Source of the DNA: Melastoma dodecandrum
Taxonomy: Eukaryota > Streptophyta > Magnoliopsida > Myrtales > Melastomataceae
Length of the DNA stretch: 64,000 bases
Assembly (NCBI GenBank): GCA_029817715.1
Contig: JARUPY010000089.1
Location: forward strand, 496,001-560,000
Reading direction: 5' to 3'
Shown: positions 1 through 10,827 of the stretch, piece by piece
Position numbering within the stretch: position 1 is the first letter of the stretch
Layout: every line of letters begins with the position of its first letter
Made by a program: the position numbers and the translations under genes
The notes under the pieces: generated by a model
What the model was told of the DNA's origin: nothing
Database searches by the model: none
Seen by the model: only the letters and a program-made list of their open reading frames with translations

Positions 1-512
1 GATATTTGATGTACATTACGCCTAACACTTTGAATTGCCAGTGCTCTGCCTCTCCTTATCTGATCATTTTTGGCGAGTGGTCCACCTGCCCGTAATGATC
101 ATAAGTTTTCCCTCCTCCCCTCTGCCCCGAGATAGCATAAACATGGTTTTGATGCTGTAGCCGGTGGAGTCTCTTCCAATCTGATGTCTGAATCTTAGCA
201 AAGAAGTTACCTGTTCTGAATATGGACAAGCTCTGTGATATCGTACTTTTTAGATGCTCAAGAAGTTGGTGTTTGTTCAAGTGGAGTGGAGTGGCCTCAG
301 AGTGTTGGCGTTTGGGTTGGTTGATGATTGTTCTTTGATAGTCGGCAATCGTCTATGTTGTGCTTTCCATGGATAGCATTTGTGATGTTGGGAATTGACT
401 CGTTCTTCCAACTTCTATTTGGGCCCTCGTTATTTGCATGATCTCGGTTTTACTACTGACATAATTGGGATTTCTGAGTTTGTGCATAAGGTCTCAATAA
501 CTTCTATTGCAG
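1..512 (+). other. Intronic sequence of BAP31-like gene
   Basis: No exon is recognisable here. The stretch ends in a good splice acceptor (CTATTGCAG at 504-512) directly before the last exon of the BAP31-like gene, so it is read as intron. Earlier exons would lie left of the window. Short ORFs on both strands match no family I know. Confidence 0.5.
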
Positions 513-862
513 GTTTTGTACTCTTTCTTGGCCTCATGCTCGACAGGCTCCATCACTACATTAGAGAACTACGGATGCTTAGAAAGGCAATGGAAGTGGC
601 CAAGAAACAGAGTAGAGGTGCTGAAGATGCGAAAAACAGTGGAGAGGAGCTGAAAGGAGTAAAGGATGAGATCATCTCTTTACAGGCGAAAGTAAAGCAG
701 CTTGAGTCCGAGTACGCACAAAAATCAAAGGAGGCTAAAGATGCAGAAGCTGAAGCAGAGGCTCTTAAGAAGCAATCCGAAGATTTGCTCTTGGAGTATG
801 ATCGTCTGCTCGCCGACAATCAAAGCCTCAAAAATCAGTTGGAGTCGGTCGACCATTCCTAG
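513..862 (+). CDS. BAP31-like ER membrane protein, last exon (partial)
   Basis: This is the C-terminal exon of a plant homologue of B-cell receptor-associated protein 31, an ER membrane protein involved in export and quality control of membrane cargo. The exon opens with the end of the last membrane span (GFVLFLGLMLDRLHHYI) and the conserved IRELRMLRK segment. It continues as a long charged coiled coil and stops at TAG 860-862. The acceptor CAG at 510-512 splits a Gly codon. Family members are about 220 residues, so roughly half the protein lies left of the window. I see no C-terminal di-lysine signal, so the last residues may be altered. Family assignment is by motif recognition and the exon start is inferred. 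Confidence 0.75.
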
Positions 863-1184
863 TTTGACTCTGATTAAAGAACATCTTGATGAGACAAAAG
901 AACTAGTAATCTTACAAATGTACCGTAATGCTTGTTTCCGCTCAGTTATGTCAGTATCTGATTCCCGCAGGTGCTTTCCGTAATATAGAGTGGGTGTGGT
1001 CCTGGAATTCGGCGCGCCTTAATGTGATTGCCAGATATCTGATTTGAGAGTTTGCCACTGCCCATAGGCGATGAAAGGGTGGTCAAGCGCATGCCTAACA
1101 ATAGGGAAAATGATTCGATGGCCACGATCATGCCCTACATAACCAGGCGAAATTCATTTGTTCCTCAGGCAGGCGAATTCAAAG
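863..1184. other. Intergenic, BAP31 3' side to DIR1 leader
   Basis: This gap holds the 3' UTR of the BAP31-like gene and the short leader of DIR1. It contains the 14-bp string GAATTCGGCGCGCC (1005-1018), an EcoRI site fused to an AscI site. No convincing TATA box for DIR1 is visible at the spacing seen in DIR2, DIR4 and DIR6. Confidence 0.5.
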
Positions 1185-1688
1185 ATGGCATGTTATGGGA
1201 TAATCGCGACTGCTATACCGGCTCTTCTCATTCTTTCCCTGGGGATCGAAGCTGAAGCCGCCATTTGCACCGCTCCTCCCCCTCCTCCTACTCCCATGAA
1301 CACGATAGTGGTGTACCTTCAAGACTTCTCTGGCGGCATCAACTCCACAGTGGCTTTTGTCGCGGGAATCGAAGGAAAGCCCTACGACTTCCTCCAGTAT
1401 GGCACGGTTGCCGTCGTGGATGACAACATGACTACGACCATAGATCAGAACTCAACATTTCTTGGCCAAGCTCAAGGGACCCTAGTTACGGCGGCCTTGG
1501 ACGGGTCCAGCTCCCAGGTTACAGTCACATTTGTGTTCACAGGCGGTCCTTACGCCGGCGGCACTTTAGTGGTGCTTGGAATCAGCAAGCAACTAGCGCC
1601 TCTAAGGACGGTCTCCATCATCGGAGGAACCGGTCCTCTCCTGTATGCCACTGGTGTTCGAGACGGTCTTCCTGCAGCCGCCTCGTGA
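1185..1688 (+). pseudogene. Dirigent protein DIR1, C-terminus frameshifted
   Basis: Dirigent proteins are secreted beta-barrel proteins that steer coupling of phenoxy radicals, for example in lignan formation. The chosen start is ATG 1185; an in-frame TTG upstream is not needed. Residues 1-28 form a signal peptide, followed by a Pro run (APPPPPTP) and a dirigent domain (PF03018 type) with FLQYGTVAVVDD, GQAQGTLVTAAL, VTFVFTGGPYAGGTLVVLGI and SIIGGTGPLLYATG. The open frame runs 167 codons. After the ATG motif at about 1650 the homologous C-terminus continues in the +1 frame to a TGA at 1726-1728, where it again resembles the VIKATGNF end of DIR2. A 1-nt gain or 2-nt loss near 1653-1657 explains this. 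Unlike DIR2-6 it keeps two adjacent Asp in VVDD. It may be a recent pseudogene, or a protein with a changed tail. Confidence 0.8.
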
Positions 1689-1728
1689 CGTAATCAAGGC
1701 CACGCTCTCTTTCAAGTTTGCAAAGTGA

Positions 1729-3760
1729 TGACAGCACCATTTCTATGCCTTTCAATCGGCATGAGAATGACTCCATGTCCATGAAGAAGAGAATGGTACT
1801 AATGCAGCAATTCTGGGTTTACCAGTATAACACATGAAAGGCCCCCTGTATATGCACCAGTTGAAACGTCAAGTTCCGCGTGCGTGGCGTAAAGGAAACT
1901 GTTAGTCCCGCCGAAGATGGATACTGTCCTGCGTATGAAACCACAAATTTGGATGAACAAAGCTGAAACCTAACGGAATTGGATAGGTTTAACCGAACTA
2001 GCTTGTGAGTACCATAAAAAAAATATATATCAGTAATAGTGCTGATTCTATTAAATTTTCCTCTCAACCAAATCAATTCTATTTCATTTTATCTCTTTGG
2101 CCAACCCAACACAACTAATGCCAAACCTCTCTTCTGAGCATTGCTTATTCTTTTAAAGCCTCATATTTTATTTTAATTTTGCTTGGAAATTTAACATTGC
2201 ATCGCTTTGCCATTCATTATATCTTATTAACAAAACCTGAAGTCCTGGCATACATAACAAATGATTATTAAAATTTCAAAATGAGATGTACATTTCTGTT
2301 TAGATTATGTTGGAATTCGGTTGGAAAAATTAAAATTCAAGAAAATAACATGATTTCTTTAATTGTTTTATTTTCGAAAAAAATTGTAAATATGTCGTCA
2401 TAAATAATAACAAATAACGCCCTTGAATTACGCAAATGCATATGCTCGAATCGTGCATATTCATAATAATTAATCAGGTGACGCAATACTCTATTTACAT
2501 CGACTTCTTTTTTGGAAGCCACAATAACATTTTGGTAAAAATAAAATAACAATAAAATTCTAGATAGGCTCGATCTATTAGGTAAATGTGTGACATACTT
2601 TATATTTCATTTTTAAATCATCTATAGCTAAAGTTATGATTTCTACTTAAGTGGGGACCTTTGAACTGATGGTTTTATTTATACGATTTATCATTTTGTG
2701 ACTTGTCATACCGTTTATATTTCGGATTTGTGATAATAAGCCTTTTCAGTAGGCGAAAACGAAAATCTCCCATATATAAGAAAAAAAATATTGTTAACAT
2801 TTTACTATGCAAATGTATTTTCTTTTTCCTTCCTCTTCATTTTAAATTATTCTTTACGAATCAAAATATAAGGAGTACATGGACAAGTCTCAATGCAAAT
2901 GCAGGAACGATAACTAAGGGCAGAAAACCTAACTTTGTTAGGCAATTATTTAATCACAGTGGAGGCCACCTGGACTTAATTTTGGGGACGATTTCATCCC
3001 TAACATATCGAATCGCATCCGATTCTTAATTGGAAGTTAATGAAGATAAGGAGATAAAGAATTTACGTGGGTCGGTTAATCGACCTACACAGGTGGAGAA
3101 GAAGATTTCACTATGGAGTACAAATTTTAGATTGAGCATACACCCTTTCTTTACCGCCGTACGCTGCCGCACTCTTTGCACTCGTGATACACCCTTTCTC
3201 TCGTCTCTTCATTCGCTTCAATAAATGGCTCGAAAGATATCAAAAATCTAACACCTAAATATATTAGGTGATATAATCAGATATCACCTAATACATATTT
3301 TTTCCCTTTTGTATATTTCATATTCTCTAAATCGTAATATAACCGGGTTACAAAATCCTAACGGCCTCTGGAAGATCGCCATACTTAGCAAAGCCAGAAG
3401 GCTTCCCATGATAATTAATGAGAAAGCAGGAATATTAATTCTTTATTTTGAGATGTAAATTTTCATTCCGATGTGTTGGTGTAATATTTTCAATGTGCAT
3501 CATTTCAAGTATTTAAAATCATTATTCAATTAAAGTTACATGTATAACAGTGATTTTTTTATATATAAATTATATTTATTTTTTAAAAATGAAAAATCGA
3601 GGGCATGAGATATAATAAAGTGGAGAAAAGTCTCAAATGAGATAAAGAATCCAAATATCGAAGAGTAGAATAACAAACATGGAATGGCACGCGGAATAAA
3701 GTTTGGTTTCCGTACGTTAATATTTATTGTCATAAGTCAACTACTCTTTTCATCTTTCTT
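1729..3760. other. AT-rich intergenic region
   Basis: No gene is supported here; the small ORFs have no recognisable domain and poor codon structure. The one feature I can support is the 2654-2740 segment, which recurs at 4546-4634 (listed separately). Confidence 0.6.
2654..2740 (+). repeat. Dispersed repeat, copy A
   Basis: An approximately 87-bp segment beginning GGGACCTTTGAA, with TTTATCATTTTGT and GTCATACC further on. It recurs in the same orientation at 4546-4634 on the other side of DIR2. The two copies are clearly related but diverged. It could be a fragment of an old mobile element or the trace of a local duplication. Confidence 0.6.
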
Positions 3761-3767
3761 TATAAGA
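3761..3767 (+). promoter_or_regulatory. TATA box of DIR2
   Basis: TATAAGA lies 69 bp before the DIR2 ATG. DIR4 and DIR6 have TATA elements at 76 and 73 bp, so the spacing is conserved in the cluster. Confidence 0.65.
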
Positions 3768-3829
3768 TACATTATACGTCCAGATAACGCATGTGATTCA
3801 TCTCAAGAACTAAAAAACCAATCCACGAC

Positions 3830-4405
3830 ATGACTTCCTCCGGAGTGTTCGCACCCTATTGGGGAGTCCCGTTTGTGCTAGCGGCACTCATGTACGCGTC
3901 TGAGGCAACCATCTTCCCTTGCCCTTGCCCGTTGCCCCCTCCCCCTCGCCAGAACTACACGACGACGTTCTACGCGCAGGTGATCCTCGCAAATGGCACC
4001 AACAATGCCGTAGCCAACACAGTCCCCGTCGCGGGGATCCAAGGCAAGGCTTTCACCCTCGATCAGTTTGGAACATTCTATGTCTACGAAGCCAACATCA
4101 CTACCACCCCTAGCCCGAACTCCACCGTGATTGGCAAGGAGTACGGGACGTTTGCCGTAGTGGGCCTAAACGGGTCTGTCTTCCAGGCCTCGTCGACTTA
4201 TGTGTTCACCTCCGGCAAGTTCGCCAGAAGCACATTGACGAGGGTCGGCATTATCAATCTGATGCAGCAGGTCAGTTATAACCCAATCGTGGGAGGAACT
4301 AACGCGTTAACCTACGCCACCGGATACTTCAAGTATGAAATAGTTGTATCTCAACAGCCGTACTTCGTCATCAAAGCTACCGGTAACTTTGTGCTTGATG
4401 CCTAA
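3830..4405 (+). CDS. Dirigent protein DIR2
   Basis: Intact intronless secreted dirigent protein of 191 aa, starting at ATG 3830. Residues 1-27 are a signal peptide ending MYASEA. Residues 28-40 are a Pro/Cys linker (FPCPCPLPPPP). The dirigent domain follows: TFYAQVILANGTNNAVANTV, QFGTFYVYEANITTTPSPNS, GKEYGTFAVV, STYVFTSGKFARSTLTRVGI, NPIVGGTNALTYATGYF. Several N-x-S/T sites (NGT, NIT, NST, NGS) suggest N-glycosylation. The canonical D-D pair after FGT is replaced by E-A-N, and the GGTG motif reads GGTN. DIR3, DIR4 and DIR6 share GGTN and have D-V-N in place of the pair, so this is a divergent subfamily whose substrate cannot be told from sequence. The TATA box is at 3761. Length and fold fit the family. 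Confidence 0.92.
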   Translation: MTSSGVFAPYWGVPFVLAALMYASEATIFPCPCPLPPPPRQNYTTTFYAQVILANGTNNAVANTVPVAGIQGKAFTLDQFGTFYVYEANITTTPSPNSTVIGKEYGTFAVVGLNGSVFQASSTYVFTSGKFARSTLTRVGIINLMQQVSYNPIVGGTNALTYATGYFKYEIVVSQQPYFVIKATGNFVLDA

Positions 4406-6349
4406 GTGCGGGCGGCACTTTGTCCGTTTTGTGGTATGGATCGACAACTACGAGATACTTACTATATGATAATGTAATAATAATAAGGGGAATAGCTGCC
4501 GAAGAGCACGCTTAAAAAGTCCGCCTTTGGAAATTACCCCGCGCGGGACCTTTGAAATGATATCTTTACTTACTTATATGGTTTATCATTTTGTATCTCG
4601 TCATACCATTCATATTTCGGTTTGATTGTAGTAAAATTAAGAACTTAATTTACAATTTAATCTTATAATAATGTTTCTGGGTAAATTCTAGAAAATGAGC
4701 CAAAGAATTTGGGTCTTGAGGAGTATTCAAACATAATCTTATCTTGACACTAATCATGGTTTTCTGGTGCAACACGTCGAGGAAGAGGGAATTGTTAGAT
4801 TCAGGGCACGCGGAAATAAAAAATTTTAACTTTTATGCCCAAAATAATCAGATCATGGTACGTATATTATATTATAAGAAAATATATAATAAAATTCTTA
4901 CCCGGAAACCGTACCTTGTAGTTTTCGACGAAATAAAACTGTAATAAGGAACAATCGATCGAGAGTCCGACGCGTGACTCCTCTAGCGGTATCCACGCGC
5001 ACTTGATCACGAACGCTTGACGATCCGGTAGGTGCTAGCCTCTTGGATTGACGAAGAAGAAAAATCCGGAAGCAAAACTTTAATCTTACGCGCTCTTTTC
5101 TTTTGGGAAATTTTGTACACTTTTTTTAGTCAATCCCCTCGGTATTTTTCATTCGTCTTTTGATGCTGAGACCATCTGACCATCAGACAATCCCACGTCT
5201 AATTGCGTTTTTTCTTGCCATCAATATCTTAACGCATTAAAAAAAATTAAATTTCCATCCGTTACATTACTAATTAATCCTTAATGCCAAAAATGTAGCG
5301 AATGTAATCATTAAATAATATTTTTAAATTGATTCCCTTATTCCATGAGGTAGGAATAAAGTATTAAACTAAATAATACAAAATAGTTTCAATCATTACG
5401 TAAACTACATGCATTAATCTAATTAGATAAAATTATTCTTAAGTAAAACATCTTGGATACAATATATAAATAAATACTTAATATTTATCCTTTATTTTAA
5501 TATAATACGACCCGAATAAATCTTTATTCGATCTTGGTCTATTTATTTGCTTCCGATATTTATCGATTAAGTGGCCCACAACGATTAAATAATTGCCTAA
5601 CAAACCTAGGTTTAGTACTTAGTTCTCGTTCATGCATTTGTATTAAGACTACTTCTCCCTATACTTCCTATCGATAATCTATTGTGAAATTCTTTATTTG
5701 TTTTTTAATCAAAAGATCATTGATTAAAATTAAATGAAAGAATCATAATGAAAATTTGATCGAGTGAAACTAAATTAAAGGAAAGTAGTGTGGAAATCGT
5801 TGTTGCACGAGTAAGGTAAAAATTTGTGAATTAATTAGGTTGTCAAAAGATTGATGGAGGGAGAAGATCCGAACAACAAACTACACCGAAAGCTTGAGTG
5901 GTATTATTGCTAATTAGAACTTGACCTCGTAACTAATTGTACCAACAAATTCTTTTAATTTTCTTAAGCACACGAAACTTCCTTATTCGTCACGTCATTG
6001 TTATCATATTTTACTCTATACTTATTCATATTCCGGACACGCATGCTCTAAATAGAGAGTGAATTGACAGATTTGAAAGGGTCTCGTCTCCCTAAGAACA
6101 AATAAATAAATAATCTCACAAAAGAATTAGTAATGAACGAAAGCCATAATAAAATCTCAATAAGAAGAAGTTATGAACAACCCACTCCCCAAAACAATAA
6201 ACCGACGACTACGAAATGTGCCCACAAAAATTTAATAAATAGTGCCAAACCAAGCCTAAAAAGTTTGGTTTTTTGTAGGTTCGGCCGAAATACATTCACA
6301 TTTATATCATCGTCAAGCGACTCAATCGAGCAATCTTCTCTCAAAAACT
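4406..6349. other. AT-rich intergenic region upstream of DIR3 promoter
   Basis: No gene is supported. The region holds the second copy of a dispersed repeat (4546-4634). Its last 100 bp match the sequence upstream of DIR4, so they are the original promoter of DIR3. Confidence 0.6.
4546..4634 (+). repeat. Dispersed repeat, copy B
   Basis: Diverged second copy of the segment at 2654-2740 in the same orientation, sharing GGGACCTTTGAA, GTTTATCATTTTGT and GTCATACCATTCATATTTCG-type sequence. Confidence 0.6.
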
Positions 6350-6374
6350 CATACAAAAACGGGGTGGGGGTGAT
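6290..6374 (+). promoter_or_regulatory. Original DIR3 promoter segment, now separated
   Basis: This stretch is homologous to 40920-41000 directly upstream of DIR4: GAAATACA, TATCATCGTCAA, TTCTCTCAAAAACTC and a G-rich run. The position of the DIR4 TATA box (TATAAAC) reads CATACAAAAA here (6350-6359). The Tat element starts about 25 bp downstream, so the promoter and the DIR3 coding region are now 12.8 kb apart. Confidence 0.75.
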
Positions 6375-6379
6375 ATGTG
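6375..6379 (+). repeat. Target site duplication ATGTG, left
   Basis: ATGTG precedes the left LTR end (TGTTCGCC). An identical ATGTG follows the right LTR at 19175-19179. Confidence 0.93.
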
Positions 6380-6595
6380 TGTTCGCCTATAGAACGGATC
6401 ACGTCGGAAATATTTGGCAAAGGACTCATAGGAATTGAGTTGTGGTCGCCAGTATGAAGATGCACAATTTTATTGAAATAAAATGCAAGTCTTACAATCT
6501 TAACGAATTAAGAAAAACAGGGCTTAGAGCCATCAGAAATGAAAAAAGTGCAAGTGGTGACAACGATGTGGAAATATGTGACGGCGGTAAACTTG

Positions 6596-6745
6596 TGACG
6601 AAGGCCTTGGAAGCTCGCTCCGTCGGTGGTGGTCGCTGGCGGGAATCTGTGACGAAGGCCCTACGAGCTCACTCCGTCGGTGGTGTCGCTGGCGGAGGAT
6701 TGACAGCAAAGGCCCTACGAGCTCACTCTGTCGGTGGAAGGGTAG
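6596..6745. repeat. Three tandem ~60-bp units in Tat LTR
   Basis: GACGAAGGCC...GCTC.CTCCGTCGGTGG recurs three times, with a shorter last unit. The same array is present in the other LTR at about 18403-18550. In element orientation it lies downstream of the TATA box, in R-U5. Confidence 0.8.
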
Positions 6746-6848
6746 TTGACCTATAAACCGGGTCAGGGTATCTAATTCCTAAGGTTGACGAACAAACTTC
6801 AGAGTTTTGGCTGTGTATGGTCGTGTCCTTTTCTTAAAAATTCCTTTG

Positions 6849-6857
6849 CTATTTATA
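6849..6857 (-). promoter_or_regulatory. TATA box of Tat 3' LTR
   Basis: TATAAATAG on the minus strand. The matching site in the 5' LTR is at 18660-18668, which would drive the element's genomic RNA. Confidence 0.7.
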
Positions 6858-7179
6858 GAGGACTTGTACGTGATTAACACGTAACAGATAGATCAGTTTG
6901 CAGATCGTGTTAGAGATCCTGATCCCGAATATCGTGGGAGTGTCCTAACAACCCCCTTGATATATAGGATCACGTTCCTGGATATTTAAGATCAGTTACG
7001 ATCCTTCACAAACTTTTTTGAAAATGAATAAATTTATTTCAACATTGTCGACTTGACTGATCTGTACGGACTACGATCGACTTGGTCGACTTATCCAAAA
7101 TTCCGTCGACTTGACCCTACTAGTAGGCCTAGCTACTGTCGAGTCATCTTGGTTGACTTTGATTACCATATTCTTTCGT

Positions 7180-7290
7180 TGTGAGTCGACCTAGTCGACT
7201 TCGTCATAAGTTGACCTAGTCGACTTCGTAATGAATCGACCTAGTCGACTTCGTCATGAGTTGGCCTAGACGACTGTATCTTGGGCCGAC
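7180..7290. repeat. GTCGAC palindrome array in Tat LTR
   Basis: Units of the form GTCGACCTAGTCGAC, themselves inverted repeats, recur about every 23-25 bp with decay. The other LTR has an equivalent array at 18995-19085. In element orientation it lies in U3, upstream of the TATA box. Confidence 0.75.
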
Positions 7291-7362
7291 TCGGGGTGTG
7301 ACTTGAGTGATTACTGGGTTTCTGTTCTAAGCCCAGGCCCAAAATTATTTGCCATGTCAACA

Positions 7363-7375
7363 TAAGCCCCCCTTT
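7363..7375 (-). other. Polypurine tract of Tat element
   Basis: On the minus strand this reads AAAAGGGGGGCTTA-like purine-rich sequence directly abutting the 3' LTR, the expected plus-strand primer. Confidence 0.8.
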
Positions 7376-7416
7376 TATGCTGGGTTGGCTGTGCCGACTC
7401 AGCAGAAATCATACCT

Positions 7417-7425
7417 TATATAAAG
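7417..7425 (+). promoter_or_regulatory. TATA box of the antisense PMD gene
   Basis: TATATAAAG on the + strand lies 127 bp before the first ATG of the antisense ORF and outside the LTR. It suggests the antisense gene has its own promoter. Confidence 0.6.
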
Positions 7426-7551
7426 GAGAGTCATCGCCCTTTTCCCGCACTTTTGCTCAACACTTCTTCATGTTCTCCAAGAAGACAGAAACCCTCGCTT
7501 CCCAGAAAACTCTTCGTCTCCCTCCTCAAAACTCTTTCGATCCTTAAAAAG

Positions 7552-10500
7552 ATGTCAACTTTTAAGTGTTTTGAGTTCCATAATCTGCGTGCGGGGCCAA
7601 TCGGACCCGTTCCGGTCGCGGAGCATCAGGGGTCGGGCGTCACTCTTGGACCGATCTTGCCGGAGCATCTTTTTCCGGAGACGGTGCCGCTCAACTATCT
7701 CGTCACTGAGAAGCCTATCCCGACTTCATCGATCCCCTCAACTGGGAAGGTCAGGGATCCTTCCTGTGTTTTCCTTCTGCATCTAAGTCTGAGATGGTAG
7801 ACTGGCTTGAGATGTGGGAGGAGCATTTTACAGAGAGGTTTAGGACTCAGAAGATTTTGAGATTTTTTAGAATGTCCGTGGCAGACAAGAACTGTGATCC
7901 TAGGGTTTGTTCGGCCATGCTGCCTTTCTGGAACTCTGCTGTCAACTGCTTCTATTTTCCGGAAGGTCCTATGTCTGTTACATTGGGAGATGTGAAGATT
8001 TTGACCAGGTGCAAAATCAATGGCCGCCCTGTTCGACAGTACTCTCAGACAGATGATATTAATCCCAAAGGCGCCCTTCAGTACATGGAGGTGGTGAGCA
8101 GGCATCTGAAAATGGCCTCAGCAGGCAAGAGGTCAGATGAGAAGTTGTCGACTGAAGGTTTTGGCGCCCGGGAAGAGGTCGAGTTCCTCAGCACCTGGTT
8201 GAGCAAATTTGTTTATTGCTTCCCTGGGAAGAAGGTTAGCCACACTTCTTATGCGGTGGCCAATTTTCTGAGGGAGACCAATGAAGAAATCTCCTGGGCC
8301 CCTTCGTTTTGGGTCTTCTTTACCATGATCTGGATAGAGCAACGACTCAAATCAAGCCATTTCCAAAACATCCAGCAGGAGGGTTGCTTTGGTTAGTTCA
8401 TCTCTGGTCGGCCATGTGGATGCCAGGATTGACTGGGTTCAAGGGCCCTTCTTCGCCCCTCGAATCGTCCTATTACGGGGAGACCATCTTAGATCAGTGC
8501 TGCCAGCGGAAGGATCAATGGCTTATGACATCGATCACTGGCCACATGAAGCACATAGTCGACTTCGGCAGGGTAGATCGACGCGACTGGGCACCCTTTC
8601 CAGGCGGCAAGACGCTTGCTCAAGAAATCAATCCTCAAAATGCACGTGGCTTCTGAAATGGAGTGCTGACCAGCAGAGATCTGCCAGTCATTTTCGATGG
8701 CTACCCGACTTTTGAAGTCTATAACCCTCAGCTGTGTGCAAGGCAGTTTGGGTTGATCCAGGGTGTAGCAGTTCCACTTGCTGACCCTGCCGGCGGCTTG
8801 TGCGGGGACAGGGCGAAGAGGATTGCGTGCAAGTCAATTGACCCAAAGACCTTCGACTTGCTCAATCACAAGGCGCAGCTCTCCCAGATGGAATTCCCAT
8901 CTGATACTTCTGCCTGTTTCGCCACGCAGTTCTTCACTGTGCTGTGGTCGGCTACCTATGAAGAGCTGCGGGCCCTGATGCATTTCTTGGAGGTTTTCAA
9001 GGAGCCTGATTTTTACGTAGATGACGCGCACATCAAAGCAAGAGGTAAAGACTTAGCTTTACTCTAAAAGTATTGGTTTCTTAATATTTAATTATAAGCT
9101 TTCTCCTTCTCAGGATCAGCGCTTCCTCGAGCCCCTGGAAAACCCAAGCCTAAAGCCCCCTTGCTCCTGCTCCTTCCAGACTCAAGTCGACTAGCAAGGG
9201 GAAGGCTAAAGTTGCGAGCCCCAGGGAAACAGCCGCAGGTGACCCCTCTAAGGTTCGATCTAAAAACGCTCCGAAGCGCAAGGCGGCCGAGGAAGAAGAT
9301 CTTGAGGAGATGCCTCTATCCCAGAGGAAGAGGCTGGTGAAGGTGGCGACTTCCTCTCGGAGGTCGCAAAATATTGCAGCGGCGACCCCATCCAGGTCGC
9401 CAACCGCTTCAGCGGTGACCTCATCTACCAGGGTACCGGCTGCGGTACCAGTGTCTTCTGCTGTAGTCGACGCTCCACAAAAACCGGCCGCAGATGTAAG
9501 ACTCTGCTGACTCCAGTTTTTGTTTTGAGTTTTCATATCTGACCCATACCATATTGTCTAGGGAGAGGCTTCAGACAAGGATGACCACCAGCTTATCTCC
9601 CACAGCTTGGGCCAAAGTTCAAAGGCTTCGATCGCCAAGGTAAGTTTAGCTCTCAGCTGGTGTATCCTTACCTTAGTTCATATATGAACTTTTGGTTTTG
9701 CGTCATACTCTGTTTCAGGAACAGCAAATCCCTGAGGCCTTGGTCCAAGAAGAACAGGCTGTCACGATCCCGGTCGAGTTACCGACTCGGTCGACTCGTG
9801 AGGAGGAAGACCAAACTATTCCTTCTCGTCCAGTTCAAACTCCCACACCAGGGATGGTATGGGTTCTTAAACAGAACATAGTATTACCATTGCGATCTTG
9901 ATTGAGGTAATTATATCCTTCCTTATAGGCCCGTCCGAAGAGGGTGAAGGTGACTGCTTGCCGACAGAAGATTCCCACTCCTCCTTCTTCTTCGGATGAG
10001 AGCTCTGGGGATAGATCGCCTCCAGAGGTAAGTACTCGATCGCACGAGGTCGTTGACCTTTTTTTTTTTTCAGGGTATTGTTTAACACCATTTTGGCTCT
10101 TATTCTTCAGGATCCTGCTGCGGCGACTTCTAAGTCGACCAAAGACCCGTGGGTGAAGCTTCACGAGGATATCGAAGAACTTTGCCAACTTCTGCTCATT
10201 GACCCCTTAAGCGTCAACGAATTTAGGAGGATGCAGAAGTTGTTAAAGAGGATCGAGACATCCCCTCGGGTCACTGACGAAATATTGGGGGCTGCAAGAG
10301 CTTCAGGTCGACGTACTGGACCCGCTGGAGGGATTATTACGCCGACCTGCTCACTTGGACTCGACTGACTCGAAGATTCAGTCGATCAATGAAGCTCGAG
10401 GGCAGGCCTCTAAAGCTGCACAGGACGCCCGCCAACGTTTGGTCGACGTGCAAGAGAAGCTGACCGAGGCAGAGAGACAGATAGAGTTCTACACGAACCT

Positions 10501-10699
10501 CAAGAATGACCTGACTCGGCAGCTTGCGTCGATCAATACTCAAGAAATCGAGGAGCTGGAGGCCAATGCTGAGAAGGATAGAGAAAAGGTCGTCGACCTT
10601 TATGCCCAGCGAAACAAGGTGAACGCGAAGCGACGAGCTCGTAAATCCCTTGTCCTCGATTTCAAAGAAGTTGGCGGGTTATGGAGATTAGATTTGTAA
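7552..10699 (+). pseudogene. Antisense ORF of Tat element: plant mobile domain protein, decayed
   Basis: A split gene antisense to the retrotransposon, of the plant mobile domain (PMD, aminotransferase-like) type known from Tat elements. It starts at ATG 7552. PMD blocks are at 7553-7790, 7794-8396 (MVDWLEMWEEHFTERF, VTLGDVKILT), 8397-8656 and 8663-9060 (VIFDGYPTFEVYNPQLCARQ). The blocks lie in different frames, with shifts near 7740, near 8396 and near 8656, so the PMD is broken. Then come introns (donor at about 9045, acceptor CTCAG near 9115), a basic Ser/Pro-rich stretch (KRKAAEEEDLEEMPLSQRKR, 9278-9340) and further small exons. The C-terminal coiled coil is at 10355-10699. It converges with integrase 129 bp away. 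A captured host-like gene is the likely origin. Confidence 0.75.
10355..10699 (+). pseudogene. C-terminal coiled-coil exon of antisense PMD gene
   Basis: Open frame with heptad-like charged sequence (INEARGQASKAAQDARQRL, QEIEELEANAEKDREKVV), stopping at 10699. It is the last exon of the antisense gene, whose upstream exons carry the broken PMD. Its role is unknown. Confidence 0.6.
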
Positions 10700-10827
10700 C
10701 CAAAGAACAATACAATTCCATTGTTTTTGTTTTACTGAATAAAACAAGTTCCTTGTGTCTCAAGTGAATTTCTGCCCACTATGCTCGATTCATTCCAGAC
10801 AGGGTTACTGAAGCCTAGCGCGATTTC

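Larger units (their letters stand above)
6380..7362 (-). mobile_element. 3' LTR of Tat element
   Basis: 983-bp LTR. In element orientation it runs TGTTGACATGG...GGCGAACA (TG..CA). It pairs with 18187-19174 at about 95% identity over the stretch compared by eye, so the insertion is older than the Athila element. It carries a minus-strand TATAAATAG (6849-6857), a roughly 60-bp unit repeated three times (6596-6745) and palindromic GTCGAC pairs (7180-7290). Confidence 0.93.

Noticed and set aside
556..819. Minus-strand Ser/Ala-rich ORF over the BAP31-like exon
   Set aside because: Shadow of the coiled-coil coding strand; no family match.
9150..9536. 128-codon minus-strand ORF
   Set aside because: Mirror of the low-complexity basic exon of the antisense PMD gene.
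7552..10699. PMD gene as an independent host gene
   Set aside because: It lies inside the LTR pair of the Tat element, between its integrase and polypurine tract, where antisense PMD ORFs are known.
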